Position numbers and translations under genes: made by a program
Assembly: GCF_004217095.1 (NCBI RefSeq)
Contig: NZ_SHKO01000004.1
Span: 124,001-188,000, forward strand
Length of the DNA stretch: 64,000 bases
Reading direction: 5' to 3'
Source: Advenella incenata
Lineage (GTDB): Bacteria; Pseudomonadota; Gammaproteobacteria; Burkholderiales; Burkholderiaceae_B
The notes under the pieces: generated by a model
What the model saw: the letters and a program-made list of their open reading frames with translations, nothing else
Databases searched by the model: none
What the model was told of the DNA's origin: nothing
In this document: one piece after another, positions 27,587 through 37,911 of the stretch
Position numbering within the stretch: the stretch's first letter is position 1
Layout of the letters: every line of letters starts with the position of its first letter

Positions 27587-28915
27587 TTACTCTGATTTGA
27601 AATTGGCTTTGAGCACCGTGCCCGATACAGATCCAAATGAAATATCGGGATAGCCGTCCTTTTTGCAGACCGCCTTCATGATGATCTCATCGCCGTCTTC
27701 CAGAAAGCTGCGGCTCTCACCCCATGGCAGGGAAATGGGTTTTTTGCCGGCAGCAGAAAGCTCAAGCAAAGAACCCGCCTGGTCGGCATTGGGGCCGGAC
27801 AGCGTACCGGTGCCCAGCATATCGCCAGGTTGCAGATTGCAGCCGTTGACCGTGTGATGAGTGATCAGTTGCGAGGCAGTCCAGTAGGCATCCTTGAAAT
27901 TGCTGGTGGCCAGCGTAAAGGGTTGCTGACCGCTATCGCGTGACTGTTGCGTTGTGATTTGTACTTCCAGCTCGATATCATAGGCGCCGCCTTCAGCGTT
28001 GGCTTGCGAATGCAGATAGGGCAGCGGCTGTGGATCTGTGGCCGGATGGGAAAACGCGGTACGAAATGGCTCTAGCGCTTCCAGGGTGATGATCCACGGT
28101 GAAATGGTAGAGGCAAAGTTCTTGGAAAGAAACGGACCCAGCGGTACGTATTCCCAGGCTTGCAGATCGCGGGCCGACCAGTCGTTCAGAATGCAAAAAC
28201 CAAAGATATGTTTTTCTGCCTGCTCGATATCTATGCGCTGGCCCTGTTCATTGCTTTCACCAACGAATATTCCCAGTTCCAGTTCGTAGTCAAGCCGTTT
28301 GCATGGGCCGAAGTCGGGTGCGTCGCCCTCGTTTTGTGGCTTTGTCTGGCCTACTGGGCGCGGGAACGCCTGGCCGGACACGCCAATGCTTGAGGCTCGG
28401 CCATGGTAGCCGATGGGTACCCATTTGTAGTTTGGCAGCAGCGGATTGTCGGGCCGGAACTGTTTGCCGATAGAGGTGGCGTGGTGCACGGAGATATAAA
28501 AATCGGTGTAGTCGCCAATGCGCGACGGGGTGATGAATTCGGCTTCGTCCTGTGCCACCAGCAATGGACGGATGGCCTCTTCATGCGGCGAGCCGGAACG
28601 CAGGGCCTCTGATAATGCCAGGCGCAGTGCAGACCAGTAGGGCTGGCCAAGCGCCATCAAGCCATTGAGCTGGATGCCCTGGCATGCCTCCAGTGCCTGT
28701 TGCGCCTTGTCGGTAAACAGATTCAGGTCATACAGGCGGGACAGGTCGACGATCTGATTGCCGATGCCGACCCCGGGACGAAATGCTTCGCCGGATCCGC
28801 GACGGCGAAATGAGGCAAAGGGCAGGTTTTGAATGGGGAAACCGTTGCCGGCTGTGTTGGCACTGTCCACCCAGCTGGTGAGGTCTGCCTGGTGTGTCGC
28901 GTTAAGTGTAATCAT
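27587..28915 (-). CDS. fahA: fumarylacetoacetase
   Basis: Hydrolyses 4-fumarylacetoacetate to fumarate and acetoacetate, the final step of tyrosine/homogentisate breakdown. 442 residues: an N-terminal SH3-like domain (PFASFRRRGSGEAFRPGVGIG) followed by the FAH beta-barrel, with YTDFYISVHHAT, the metal acids in LDYELELGIFVG and the block FCILNDWSARDLQAWEYVPLG. Homogentisate dioxygenase, its usual operon partner, is not adjacent. The neighbour upstream on the same strand is an aminotransferase 129 bases away, so co-transcription is possible but not required. Confidence 0.96.
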   Translation of the reverse strand: MITLNATHQADLTSWVDSANTAGNGFPIQNLPFASFRRRGSGEAFRPGVGIGNQIVDLSRLYDLNLFTDKAQQALEACQGIQLNGLMALGQPYWSALRLALSEALRSGSPHEEAIRPLLVAQDEAEFITPSRIGDYTDFYISVHHATSIGKQFRPDNPLLPNYKWVPIGYHGRASSIGVSGQAFPRPVGQTKPQNEGDAPDFGPCKRLDYELELGIFVGESNEQGQRIDIEQAEKHIFGFCILNDWSARDLQAWEYVPLGPFLSKNFASTISPWIITLEALEPFRTAFSHPATDPQPLPYLHSQANAEGGAYDIELEVQITTQQSRDSGQQPFTLATSNFKDAYWTASQLITHHTVNGCNLQPGDMLGTGTLSGPNADQAGSLLELSAAGKKPISLPWGESRSFLEDGDEIIMKAVCKKDGYPDISFGSVSGTVLKANFKSE

Positions 28916-29044
28916 GATTCAATAGTTAACAATAAAAATTCCGGTTGAGAAGTGTACCCAATATTGCAATCGTGGCACATTCGCAGAATCCCGCAGTCGT
29001 CTCGCGGACCCCTGTGGGCATCAGTGGCCAGTGTCGGTGGTCAC

Positions 29045-30364
29045 TTAAGCTGTCTGACTAATGGCCTGGCCAAGTACATCAAACAGCGTATTGATCTGTT
29101 CTTCATTGACAATCAGCGGTGGCGATAGGGCAATGGTGTCGCCTGTATAGCGCAATAGGACCCCGGCATCATAGCAGCGCTGGAATACCTCGGCAGCCCG
29201 TGCGCCCGGCGCGTTCTCTCGCGGCGCCAGTTCTACGCCGGCGACCATGCCCAGATTGCGCACGTCGATGACATTTGGCAAGCCGTTCAGGGCATGGGCA
29301 GCCGCTTCGAAAGCGGGCGAGCGCTTTCTGGCGTTCTCGAAGATGCCTTCGGACTGATAAAGCGCCAGGGTTGCGCCAATGGCTGCCATTGCCAGGGGGT
29401 GACCCGAATAGGTATAGCCATGGAATAGCTCAATGCCGTTTTCGCTGGCGTTGACAACCGTATCGTACAGGGAATTTGTGACAGCCACCGCACCGGCCGG
29501 TACAGCCGCATTGCTGATACCCTTGGCCATGGTGATAACGTCCGGCGTGACGCCGAAGTAGTCACTTGCCGTGTTGGCGCCCAGTCGGCCAAATCCGGTG
29601 ATCACTTCGTCGAAAATCAGCAAAATGCCATGCTTGCTGGTGATCTCGCGCAAACGTTCCAGATAGCCTTTGGGCGGAATCAGCACGCCCGTTGATCCGG
29701 CCATGGGCTCGACAATGACGGCGGCGATGGTAGAGGCGTCATGCAGCGTTACGATCCGCTCCAGTTCGTCGGCCAGATGCGCGCCCCAGGCAGGCTGTCC
29801 TTTGCTGAAGGCATTTTTCTCCAGATTGTGGGTATGGGGAAGATGATCGACGTTCGGAATCAGCGAGTTGGAGAAAGCCTTGCGATTCGGGCTGATGCCA
29901 CCCACCGAAATGCCGCCGAAACCGACGCCATGATAGCCGCGCTCGCGCCCGATCAGGCGGGTGCGTTGCGGCTGGCCATTTGCCCGATGGTAAGCCAGGG
30001 CGATCTTTAAGGCGGTATCGACCGACTCGGAGCCGGAATTGGTAAAGAAAATGCGTTGCATCCCTTTGGGCATCAGCGCAGCTACCGCAGTGGCGGTTTC
30101 GAATGCCAGCGGATGGCCCATCTGAAAACTGGGCGCATAGTCCAGCGTGGCGGCCTGAGTGGCAATAGCCTGGACAATTTCGTCGCGGCAATGCCCCGCA
30201 TTGACACACCATAATCCGGCACATCCGTCCAGAATCTGGCGCCCGTCAGTGCTCTTGTAGTACATGCCTTTGGCAGAGGCGAGCAGACGAGGCGCTGCCT
30301 TAAAGCTTCGGTTGGCGGTAAAGGGCATCCATAAATGGGAAAGATCTGGGGTCTGAGTCGTCAT
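29045..30364 (-). CDS. class III aminotransferase, omega-amino acid:pyruvate type
   Basis: A 439-residue PLP enzyme with Lys281 as the Schiff-base residue (TMAKGISNAAVPAG), Asp252 in the cofactor motif FDEVITGFGR, and FFTNSGSESVDTALK for phosphate binding. The N-terminal LWMPFTANRSFK and the active-site GLWCVNAGH match beta-alanine:pyruvate aminotransferases, which use beta-alanine, 4-aminobutyrate or aromatic amines as donors. No semialdehyde dehydrogenase is adjacent, so the exact substrate is unsettled. Divergent from leuC. Confidence 0.9.
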   Translation of the reverse strand: MTTQTPDLSHLWMPFTANRSFKAAPRLLASAKGMYYKSTDGRQILDGCAGLWCVNAGHCRDEIVQAIATQAATLDYAPSFQMGHPLAFETATAVAALMPKGMQRIFFTNSGSESVDTALKIALAYHRANGQPQRTRLIGRERGYHGVGFGGISVGGISPNRKAFSNSLIPNVDHLPHTHNLEKNAFSKGQPAWGAHLADELERIVTLHDASTIAAVIVEPMAGSTGVLIPPKGYLERLREITSKHGILLIFDEVITGFGRLGANTASDYFGVTPDVITMAKGISNAAVPAGAVAVTNSLYDTVVNASENGIELFHGYTYSGHPLAMAAIGATLALYQSEGIFENARKRSPAFEAAAHALNGLPNVIDVRNLGMVAGVELAPRENAPGARAAEVFQRCYDAGVLLRYTGDTIALSPPLIVNEEQINTLFDVLGQAISQTA

Positions 30365-30513
30365 TCGTGTCTCCGAGTAGATGTTCTATTCTACTCACAA
30401 TAGCGGCAATTTTCTGTTTCGCTGGCAGGTTTGACCGGGAAGCGACAATTAGGGTGCCGGCGCTGGTGTTGCCAGATATTATAGTAGTATTGATACCAGT
30501 ATAATATATTGGC

Positions 30514-30543
30514 TTGTTATCGATATTGATTCGGCCATAATAC
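30514..30543 (+). promoter_or_regulatory. promoter candidate for leuCDB
   Basis: TTGTTA (30514-30519) and TAATAC (30538-30543) are 18 bases apart in an AT-rich patch. This leaves a leader of about 190 bases before leuC. I looked for a leucine-rich leader peptide or terminator/antiterminator pair in that leader and found none. Confidence 0.4.
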
Positions 30544-30739
30544 GTATATAGCGCATGAAACGACTATACCGACCGCGATCCTTGCCAACGCGGGGGGCGT
30601 TCGCTCTACCATGCGCAGTCCGGGAAACAAGATCGTATCCATACCATATTGGTTCGGGACAACAGCAGAACGAGCAGCGCACGGCAGGGTTCACGCAACA
30701 GTCGATGAATCCGCATACCAGCATTATCAGGAGAACATT

Positions 30740-32143
30740 TTGGCTCAGACCCTTTACGACAAACTCTGGGACGCCCACGTGGTGCACCAGGAAGACGACG
30801 GCACCTGTCTTTTATATATCGACCGTCATTTATTGCATGAAGTGACCAGCCCGCAGGCTTTCGAAGGCCTGGCGCTGGCTGAACGCAAGCCATGGCGCCT
30901 GTCTGCCAATCTGGCGGTGGCCGACCATAATGTGCCAACCATGGGTCGTGCCCAGGGCATCAGTGACCCTATCTCGAAACTGCAGGTCGATACGCTGGAC
31001 AAAAACTGCGAGACTTATGGGGTTACCGAGTTTCGCATGAACGATCTGCGTCAGGGTATTGTGCACGTGATCGGACCGGAACAGGGTGCAACGCTGCCCG
31101 GCATGACCGTGGTTTGCGGCGATTCGCATACCAGCACCCACGGCGCCATGGGCGCACTGGCTTTCGGCATCGGAACGTCGGAAGTGGAGCATGTGCTGGC
31201 CACGCAAACGCTGTTGATGAAAAAAAACAAGAACATGCTGATCCGTGTCAGCGGCGATCTGCCGTTTGGCTGTACTGCCAAGGATCTGGTCCTGTATATA
31301 ATCGGCGTCATTGGTACTGCAGGCGGCACAGGCCATGCCATTGAATTTGCAGGCAAGGCCATCAGCGACCTGTCCATGGAAGGTCGCATGACAGTCTGTA
31401 ATATGGCGATTGAAGCCGGCGCCCGTTCAGGTATGGTCGCCGTGGACGATAAGACCATTCAGTATTTCAAGAATCGCCCATACTCGCCTACTGGCGTCTT
31501 GTGGGATCAGGCGGTGGGCTACTGGAAGACATTGCATTCGGATACCGATGCCAAGTTTGACAAAATCATTGATATTGATGCCCGTCAGGTGCGCCCGCAA
31601 GTGACCTGGGGCACGTCGCCCGAGATGGTGCTTTCCATTGAGGATCGCATCCCCGATCCTGATCGTGAAAAGGATGATGTTCGCCGCAATGGCATGGAAC
31701 GCGCGCTGCAGTATATGGGTCTGACACCCAATACACCCATTTCCGACATCAGGGTAGACCGCGTGTTCATTGGTTCCTGTACCAATTCCCGGATTGAAGA
31801 TCTGCGCGCCGCAGCCAAAGTGGCACGGGGCCGCCGTGTGGCCTCCAATGTGATTCAGGCCATGGTGGTGCCCGGCTCCGGTCTGGTCAAGCAGCAGGCG
31901 GAAAAGGAAGGGCTCGACAAGATCTTTGTGGATGCCGGCTTCGAATGGCGTGAACCGGGCTGTTCCATGTGTCTGGCCATGAATGCCGATCGTCTTGAGC
32001 CGGGGGAACGTTGTGCCTCCACCTCCAACCGTAACTTCGAAGGCCGTCAGGGCCAGGGTGGCAGAACCCACCTGGTAAGCCCGGCCATGGCTGCTGCAGC
32101 CGCTATTGCCGGCCATTTTGTCGACGTCAGAAAATTAGGATAA
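30740..32143 (+). CDS. leuC: 3-isopropylmalate dehydratase large subunit
   Basis: Aconitase-type enzyme isomerising 2- and 3-isopropylmalate in leucine synthesis. The start is TTG 30740, nine bases after AGGAGA, giving 467 residues (E. coli 466) and the standard beginning [14 protein letters not shown]. The frame is open further upstream without a ribosome binding site. Iron-sulfur ligands are in [14 protein letters not shown] and [11 protein letters not shown]; the substrate block [20 protein letters not shown] is intact. First gene of leuC-leuD-leuB; four bases separate it from leuD. Confidence 0.97.
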   Translation: MAQTLYDKLWDAHVVHQEDDGTCLLYIDRHLLHEVTSPQAFEGLALAERKPWRLSANLAVADHNVPTMGRAQGISDPISKLQVDTLDKNCETYGVTEFRMNDLRQGIVHVIGPEQGATLPGMTVVCGDSHTSTHGAMGALAFGIGTSEVEHVLATQTLLMKKNKNMLIRVSGDLPFGCTAKDLVLYIIGVIGTAGGTGHAIEFAGKAISDLSMEGRMTVCNMAIEAGARSGMVAVDDKTIQYFKNRPYSPTGVLWDQAVGYWKTLHSDTDAKFDKIIDIDARQVRPQVTWGTSPEMVLSIEDRIPDPDREKDDVRRNGMERALQYMGLTPNTPISDIRVDRVFIGSCTNSRIEDLRAAAKVARGRRVASNVIQAMVVPGSGLVKQQAEKEGLDKIFVDAGFEWREPGCSMCLAMNADRLEPGERCASTSNRNFEGRQGQGGRTHLVSPAMAAAAAIAGHFVDVRKLG

Positions 32144-32147
32144 CAGC

Positions 32148-32804
32148 ATGGAAGCATTTACCATTCATGAAGGCCTGGTCGCCCCTTTGGACCGCGAGAA
32201 CGTGGACACCGACCTGATCATTCCGAAGCAGTTTTTAAAATCCATCAAACGCTCCGGTTTTGGCCCCAATCTGTTCGATGAGCTGCGTTATCTGGATCAT
32301 GGTGAGCCGGGCATGGACAACAGCAACCGGCCGCTTAACCCCGAGTTCGTGCTCAACCAGCCGCGCTATCAGGGTGCCAGTGTACTGCTTGCGCGTAAAA
32401 ATTTCGGTTGTGGTTCAAGCCGGGAACATGCGCCGTGGGCACTTACTCAGTACGGTTTCAAGGCAATTATTGCACCTTCGTATGCCGATATCTTTTTCAA
32501 TAACAGCTTCAAGAACGGCCTGCTGCCAATTGTGCTCTCCGAGCTGGAAGTGAGCCGGCTGTTTGACGAAGTGCGTGCATTCAATGGCTACAAACTGCGC
32601 ATTGACCTTGAACGCCAGGTGGTCATTGCCGCCGACGGACGGGAACTGGGCTTTGAAGTAGACGCCTTTCGCAAATACTGTCTGCTCAATGGCTTTGACG
32701 ACATCGGTCTGACATTGCGTCGTTCCGACCAGATCCGCACATTCGAAGCCGAGCGCCTGGCGCGCCATCCCTGGCTGGAAGGCAGTGCCGGCCTGTCACG
32801 ATAA
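32148..32804 (+). CDS. leuD: 3-isopropylmalate dehydratase small subunit
   Basis: 218 residues; partner of LeuC forming the swivelling domain of the isomerase. Diagnostic stretches are [18 protein letters not shown] and [19 protein letters not shown], where the Ser/Arg of the GSSREH loop bind substrate. It follows leuC by four bases with GGATAA as ribosome binding site and is 33 bases before leuB. Confidence 0.97.
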   Translation: MEAFTIHEGLVAPLDRENVDTDLIIPKQFLKSIKRSGFGPNLFDELRYLDHGEPGMDNSNRPLNPEFVLNQPRYQGASVLLARKNFGCGSSREHAPWALTQYGFKAIIAPSYADIFFNNSFKNGLLPIVLSELEVSRLFDEVRAFNGYKLRIDLERQVVIAADGRELGFEVDAFRKYCLLNGFDDIGLTLRRSDQIRTFEAERLARHPWLEGSAGLSR

Positions 32805-32837
32805 TCCTATTAGCATTAGTAAAGAGAAATACGCGTT

Positions 32838-33914
32838 ATGACACATACAATTGCAGTCCTTCCCGGTGATGGCATCGGTCACGAAATCGTCGAACAGGCC
32901 CAGCGCGTGCTGGGGGCCCTGGATCTGGATCTGACCATGGAAACAGCGCCTGTCGGCGGCACCGCCTATGATTTGCACGGCCATCCGCTGCCTGAAGCCA
33001 CCCTGGCGCTGGCAAAACGCAGCTGCGCCATTCTGTTTGGCGCCGTGGGCGGATGGAACTACGATTCCCTGCCGCGCGAGCATCGCCCGGAACAGGCCAT
33101 TCTGGGCCTGCGCAAAAGCCTGGGCCTGTTTGCCAATTTGCGGCCAGCTATTCTTTATCCACAACTGGCCAATGCCTCATCGCTCAAGCCGGAAATTGTA
33201 TCGGGTCTGGATATCCTGATTATCCGCGAACTGACCGGCGATATCTATTTTGGCAAGCCCCGAGGCGTGCGCGTGGTAGAAGAGGGTGAATTCAAGGGTG
33301 AGCAGGAAGGCTTTGATACCATGCGTTATGCCGAGTCCGAGGTGCGCCGTATTGCCCGCATCGGCTTTGAAGCGGCGCAGAAACGCAGCAAGAAGCTGTG
33401 CAGCGTGGACAAGGCCAATGTGCTGGAAACGTCGCAGTTCTGGCGCGATATCATGATCGATGTGGCCAAAGGCTATCCGGACGTCGAGCTGTCTCATATG
33501 TATATCGATAACGCGGCCATGCAGCTGGTGCGTGCGCCCAAGGAATTCGATGTCATTGTGACCGGCAATATCTTCGGCGACATCCTGTCGGACGAAGCGG
33601 CCATGCTTACAGGCTCTATCGGTATGCTGCCGTCTGCGTCGCTCAATGCCTCCAACCAGGGCTTGTATGAGCCCAGCCACGGTTCAGCACCGGATATTGC
33701 CGGCAAAAATATTGCCAATCCGCTGGCTACCATTCTGTCTGCCGCCATGATGCTGCGTTATTCGCTGAACGAAGCGGCGGCTGCAGATCGGGTCGAAAAT
33801 GCAGTCAAGGCAGTGCTGGAGCAGGGGTTGCGTACAGCCGACATTTTCGAGGCTGGCACCACAAAAGTTTCCACTTCTCAAATGGGTGACGCCGTATTGA
33901 AGGCGTTAAACTGA
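32838..33914 (+). CDS. leuB: 3-isopropylmalate dehydrogenase
   Basis: NAD-dependent oxidative decarboxylation of 3-isopropylmalate to 2-ketoisocaproate. 358 residues with the opening [16 protein letters not shown], the substrate arginines and ELTGDIYFG, the Lys/Asp set in [13 protein letters not shown] and the acidic metal block [21 protein letters not shown], plus the NAD loop [13 protein letters not shown]. Last gene of the leu operon; asd follows after 134 bases that hold a short tandem repeat. Confidence 0.98.
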   Translation: MTHTIAVLPGDGIGHEIVEQAQRVLGALDLDLTMETAPVGGTAYDLHGHPLPEATLALAKRSCAILFGAVGGWNYDSLPREHRPEQAILGLRKSLGLFANLRPAILYPQLANASSLKPEIVSGLDILIIRELTGDIYFGKPRGVRVVEEGEFKGEQEGFDTMRYAESEVRRIARIGFEAAQKRSKKLCSVDKANVLETSQFWRDIMIDVAKGYPDVELSHMYIDNAAMQLVRAPKEFDVIVTGNIFGDILSDEAAMLTGSIGMLPSASLNASNQGLYEPSHGSAPDIAGKNIANPLATILSAAMMLRYSLNEAAAADRVENAVKAVLEQGLRTADIFEAGTTKVSTSQMGDAVLKALN

Positions 33915-33976
33915 TATAGTTATAAAATTCAGTCACTTATAATGGCGGATGGCGCACCGGGCTGCGCGCATTCGCT

Positions 33977-34002
33977 ATTGCAGTTATATATTGCAGTTAT
34001 AG
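33977..34002. repeat. 13-base tandem duplication upstream of asd
   Basis: ATTGCAGTTATAT (33977-33989) is followed directly by ATTGCAGTTATAG (33990-34002), 12 of 13 identical, in the leuB-asd gap about 50 bases before the asd start. It might be a duplicated binding site or slippage. Confidence 0.55.
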
Positions 34003-34048
34003 TCAACAACAGTTCATTTTTCAGCTTCACAGAATCAGGTAAAGAATC

Positions 34049-35179
34049 ATGTCACAGTCAGTGGGTTTTGTCGGATGGCGCGGAATGGTGGGTTCCGTCC
34101 TTATGCAGCGTATGCGCGATGAGGGCGATTTTGCCTTTATTAATCCGGTCTTCTTTTCAACGAGCAATGCCGGAGGCAAAGCCCCGGCGTGGGCCGAGGG
34201 TGCAGCGCCTTTGCAGGACGCACATGACATTGATGCTCTGAAGAAGTTACCTATTATTGTGACAGCTCAGGGGGGCGACTATACCACGCAGGTGCATGGC
34301 AAATTGCGCGATGCCGGCTGGGATGGGATCTGGATTGATGCGGCCAGCACCTTGCGCATGAAAGACAATGCAATCATTGTACTGGACCCGGTCAACCGCA
34401 ATGTGATCGATGCGGCCATTGGCAAAGGCGTGCGCGATTTTGTCGGCGGCAACTGTACTGTCAGCTGCATGTTGATGGGGCTGGCTGGTCTGTTCAAACA
34501 TGACCTGGTTGACTGGATGAGCAGCATGACCTACCAGGCGGCGTCGGGTGGTGGCGCCCAGCATATGCGCGAACTGCTTACCCAGTTTGGTCAGCTGAAT
34601 GCGGCTGTCAAACCATTGCTGGACGATCCGGCCTCTGCCATTCTTGAAATCGACCGCCAGGTTCTGGCAAAACAGCAGGACCCGGCGCTGCCGCGCGATA
34701 TGTTTGGCGTGCCACTAGGGGGCAGTCTGATCCCGTGGATCGACAAGGATCTGGGCAATGGCCAATCCCGTGAAGAGTGGAAGGCCGAGGCTGAAACCAA
34801 TAAAATCCTGGGCCGTGGCGAAGGCTTTGGCAGTGCACCCATTCCCATTGATGGTTTGTGCGTGCGTATCGGCGCCATGCGCTGTCACAGTCAGGCACTG
34901 ACAATCAAACTGAAAAAAGACGTGTCCATTGACGAAATAAGCGACATGCTCAAGGAAGGTACCCAGTGGGCTCAAGTCGTCCCGAACACCCGTGACGAAA
35001 CCATGCGGGACCTGACCCCCGTGGCCACAACCGGCACATTGGATATCCCGGTCGGGCGTCTGCGCAAGATGTCCATGGGGCCGGAATATCTGAGTGCTTT
35101 CACCGTCGGCGACCAGTTATTGTGGGGTGCGGCAGAACCGTTGCGCCGCATGTTGCGCATCAGCGTCGGAGAGCTGTAA
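34049..35179 (+). CDS. asd: aspartate-semialdehyde dehydrogenase
   Basis: Reduces aspartyl phosphate to the semialdehyde, the branch point for threonine, methionine, lysine and diaminopimelate. 376 residues (E. coli 367). NADP-binding start [17 protein letters not shown]; catalytic Cys136 in [12 protein letters not shown]; substrate-binding acid and Arg in the middle; the late His in [16 protein letters not shown]. Its product feeds thrB (10 kb) and dapC/D/E (44-48 kb) in this same window. The ribosome binding site is weak (AGGTAAAG). A two-base gap separates it from the small membrane gene. Confidence 0.97.
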   Translation: MSQSVGFVGWRGMVGSVLMQRMRDEGDFAFINPVFFSTSNAGGKAPAWAEGAAPLQDAHDIDALKKLPIIVTAQGGDYTTQVHGKLRDAGWDGIWIDAASTLRMKDNAIIVLDPVNRNVIDAAIGKGVRDFVGGNCTVSCMLMGLAGLFKHDLVDWMSSMTYQAASGGGAQHMRELLTQFGQLNAAVKPLLDDPASAILEIDRQVLAKQQDPALPRDMFGVPLGGSLIPWIDKDLGNGQSREEWKAEAETNKILGRGEGFGSAPIPIDGLCVRIGAMRCHSQALTIKLKKDVSIDEISDMLKEGTQWAQVVPNTRDETMRDLTPVATTGTLDIPVGRLRKMSMGPEYLSAFTVGDQLLWGAAEPLRRMLRISVGEL

Positions 35180-35181
35180 TC

Positions 35182-35397
35182 ATGGAATTGCCCACCTGGA
35201 TAGCGAATTACATTTCGTTTTGGCTGCTTGGGGTATTAGGCGTCATCGTTGTGGGCCTGTTCATCATGCAGCGTTATGACCAGCGCCAGAAGGCCCGGCT
35301 CCCTGCGGGCCCCGGCTATGATGCGTTCCAGCAGAAACTCAAATCCATCAATCTGGATCTTGATGCACCTGACTCCGACGCTTCAACCCGTTCCTGA
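35182..35397 (+). CDS. small single-span membrane protein between asd and truA
   Basis: 71 residues: a short periplasm-side N-terminus ([10 protein letters not shown]), one helix ([17 protein letters not shown]) and a basic/polar tail ([12 protein letters not shown] then an acidic end). It begins two bases after the asd stop and precedes truA, so it is very likely translated as part of this operon. In many betaproteobacteria I expect a long FimV/TPR-type gene at this spot, so it may be a reduced or unrelated replacement. No family assigned. Confidence 0.55.
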   Translation: MELPTWIANYISFWLLGVLGVIVVGLFIMQRYDQRQKARLPAGPGYDAFQQKLKSINLDLDAPDSDASTRS

Positions 35398-35425
35398 GCA
35401 GCAAGCCACCCAGGACGGTGAGCCT

Positions 35426-36238
35426 GTGTCCAGACGTATCGCGCTGGGCATCTCCTACAATGGCAAACCCTATCTGGGCTGGCAGACGCAGCCGCGCGGG
35501 CGCACTGTCCAGGACAGGCTGGAAAAGGCGCTGGCGGCATTCACTTGCGAGCCGACGCCCACCATCTGTGCGGGCCGTACCGATACAGGCGTTCACGCGC
35601 GGGCCCAGGTGGTGCACATTAATACTGCCATACACCGGCGGATGGAATCATGGGTCAGAGGGGTTAATGCCCATCTGCCGCCCGATATTACCGTGCGCTG
35701 GGCGCAGGAGATGCCCGCCGAGTTTCATGCGCGTTTCTCCGCGACCTCCCGCAGCTATGTTTATCTGCTCAGAAACGAGCGCATTCTGTCTCCGCACTGG
35801 CATGGCCGGGCCGGCTGGGATTTCCATCCACTGGATCTGAATGCCATGCAAATGGCGGCGCAGTATCTGGTTGGCCAGCATGATTTCAGCAGTTTTCGCT
35901 CCTCGCAATGCCAGGCAGCCAGTCCAATTCGCACCATTGAACATCTTAATATTGTTCAGCAGGGCGCATTTTTTGTTTTCACCCTCAGGGCCAACGCGTT
36001 TTTACATCACATGGTGCGCAATATTCTGGGCTGTCTGTTATATGTGGGCAAGGGGCGCTACCCGCCGGACTGGATGCCCCAGGTGATGGCTGCGCGTGAC
36101 CGTAAGGTGGCTGCGCCTACCTTTATGGCCGACGGGTTGTATTTTGCCCAGGCCAGTTATCCCGCCCATTTCGGTCTGGAACAATTTGATGCCTTCGATC
36201 TGAGCCGCCCGATGCAGGCGCTGTTGTTTGAGTCCTGA
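35426..36238 (+). CDS. truA: tRNA pseudouridine(38-40) synthase
   Basis: Isomerises uridines 38-40 in the anticodon arm of many tRNAs. I place the start at GTG 35426 (AGGACGGTGAG upstream): it gives [19 protein letters not shown], the standard TruA opening, and a 270-residue protein, the same length as E. coli TruA. ATG 35363 would add 21 residues and overlap the preceding gene. The catalytic Asp53 lies in [11 protein letters not shown]; later blocks [16 protein letters not shown] and [17 protein letters not shown] are intact. Confidence 0.94.
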   Translation: MSRRIALGISYNGKPYLGWQTQPRGRTVQDRLEKALAAFTCEPTPTICAGRTDTGVHARAQVVHINTAIHRRMESWVRGVNAHLPPDITVRWAQEMPAEFHARFSATSRSYVYLLRNERILSPHWHGRAGWDFHPLDLNAMQMAAQYLVGQHDFSSFRSSQCQAASPIRTIEHLNIVQQGAFFVFTLRANAFLHHMVRNILGCLLYVGKGRYPPDWMPQVMAARDRKVAAPTFMADGLYFAQASYPAHFGLEQFDAFDLSRPMQALLFES

Positions 36239-36697
36239 GTGCAGCATCAAGGGTAAGATGCAGACCATTTGTGGCTGCCAGGCCATCGGCGAGGCTATAC
36301 AACCGAATGCGCGGCACCTGGCCTTATGCGCATGATCCGCCGGCTGCGTGCACGTCATTCGTCAGCAACTGGTCAGCTTGCCTGCCGTACCCCATGTCGC
36401 TGCCCTTGTGCCTTCGCCTTGGCGACATTCTTTACATATGCAATAAAAACAACAAACAGGAACAGGCGTCGTGGCCAAAGGGCCGGAGCGTCCAAAGTTA
36501 ATCACATCTGCAATAAAGATAGGAAGGGTGGGGTGCTCACAGGCCAGCTGGGCGGCTCATTGCATACGAAATAAGCCAGCGAGATCTCGGAAATAAGGGT
36601 AATTCTTGAGGGTAAAAATATCACAAATCCTGTAGCATGCCCCGGTAACCAAAAGTTTCGCTTCTCTTACTCACAATACCCATTGGAGACATCAACG
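36239..36697. other. 459-base gap before the TRAP operon
   Basis: No frame with a ribosome binding site or recognisable domain. The 3' half is AT-rich and contains the putative promoter of the TRAP genes (TTGAGG near 36606, weak downstream hexamer). It marks the junction where the TRAP genes have been placed between truA and trpF. Confidence 0.4.
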
Positions 36698-37798
36698 ATG
36701 AAACGTCGTTCCTTCCTCAAGCAGGCCACAGCCGGTGTTGCCGCAACGGGGGGTGCTGTACTGGCATCGCCCGTTTTTGCGCAAGACGCACCCAGTATCA
36801 GTTGGCGTCTGGCTTCCAGCTTTCCAACCAGTGCCGATGCGATCTATAACGGCAGCGTCAATTTTGCCAAACATCTGGCTGAAGCGACAGATGGCAAGTT
36901 CAAAGTCAGTGTCCATCATGCAGGGGAAGTGGTTCCTGCATTGCAAGTGCTGGACGCTGTCCAGAACAACACGGTGCAATGTGGTCATAGCGCGGCCTAT
37001 TATTATTACGGGAAGGATCCTGCCCTCAGTTTTGATGCGGCAGTGCCGTTTGGCCTGAACACCCGCCAGTACAATGCCTGGATGCGGGCCGGCAACGGTC
37101 TTGCGCTGACTCGTGAAGTATACAAAAAATTCAATATTGTCAATTTTCCTTGCGGCCACACCGGCACACAGATGGGCGGCTGGTTCCGTAAGGAAATCAA
37201 TGGTGTAGAGGACCTCAAGGGTCTGAAAATGCGTTGCAGCGCCTTTGCCGGCGCGGTGCTGTCACGTCTGGGTGTGATTCCGCAGCAGGTGGCGGGGGGC
37301 GATATTTATCCCTCGCTGGAGAAAGGCACTATTGACGCCGCTGAATGGATCGGCCCGTATGACGATGAAAAACTCGGCTTTAACAAGGTAGCCAAGTACT
37401 ATTATTATCCGGGATGGTGGGAAGGCGGCTTTCAGGTGTCGCTGTACGTCAATGATGGCGAGTACGAAAAACTGCCTAAACATTATCAGGCGGCTATCAT
37501 GCAGGCCAGTGCGCTGGCAACTGAAGAAATGATTGGCACGTATGACGCGAAAAACCCCGGTGCATTGCGTCGTCTGATCGCCGGCGGCGGTGTCCTGAAG
37601 CGTTTTCCCAAGGCTGTGCTTGATGCCTCTTTTGCCGAAGCGACCAAAGTCTATGAAGAGCTGTCTGCCAAAGACCCGCTGTTCAAGAAAGTCCACGATG
37701 ACTACATGGCGTTCCGCAATGACGTTTACCCCTGGTTCGGGGTGGCCGAGTTCAGCTACGATGCATTCATGCTGGACGCATTGAGAAACAAAAAATAA
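36698..37798 (+). CDS. dctP: TRAP transporter substrate-binding protein (DctP/TakP type)
   Basis: Periplasmic receptor of a tripartite ATP-independent transporter, 366 residues. The N-terminus MKRRSFLKQATAGVAA followed by PVFAQ is a twin-arginine-like signal with a clear cleavage site. The mature part has the DctP fold, with the conserved carboxylate-binding Arg in GLKMRCSAFAGAVL. The sequence FNIVNFPCGHTGTQMGGWF and the Tyr-rich KYYYYPGWW resemble the alpha-keto-acid (TakP) subgroup, so a 2-oxo acid or related carboxylate is the likely ligand. The start at 36698 has GGAG nine bases upstream. Confidence 0.92.
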   Translation: MKRRSFLKQATAGVAATGGAVLASPVFAQDAPSISWRLASSFPTSADAIYNGSVNFAKHLAEATDGKFKVSVHHAGEVVPALQVLDAVQNNTVQCGHSAAYYYYGKDPALSFDAAVPFGLNTRQYNAWMRAGNGLALTREVYKKFNIVNFPCGHTGTQMGGWFRKEINGVEDLKGLKMRCSAFAGAVLSRLGVIPQQVAGGDIYPSLEKGTIDAAEWIGPYDDEKLGFNKVAKYYYYPGWWEGGFQVSLYVNDGEYEKLPKHYQAAIMQASALATEEMIGTYDAKNPGALRRLIAGGGVLKRFPKAVLDASFAEATKVYEELSAKDPLFKKVHDDYMAFRNDVYPWFGVAEFSYDAFMLDALRNKK

Positions 37799-37911
37799 AA
37801 ACACCATGTAAAATTCCTGTTTTGCTGGCTATTTTTCCTTAGGGTCAAATGGTCAGCAAAACAGGCATATGTTGTTTCTCTTCTTTTTCCCTATTTTTGG
37901 TGTGAAAGCAA

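Noticed and set aside
30544-30739. Possible leucine leader peptide or attenuator before leuC
   Set aside because: The frame starting at 30555 has few Leu codons, runs into leuC and is not followed by a terminator; no alternative hairpins were seen.
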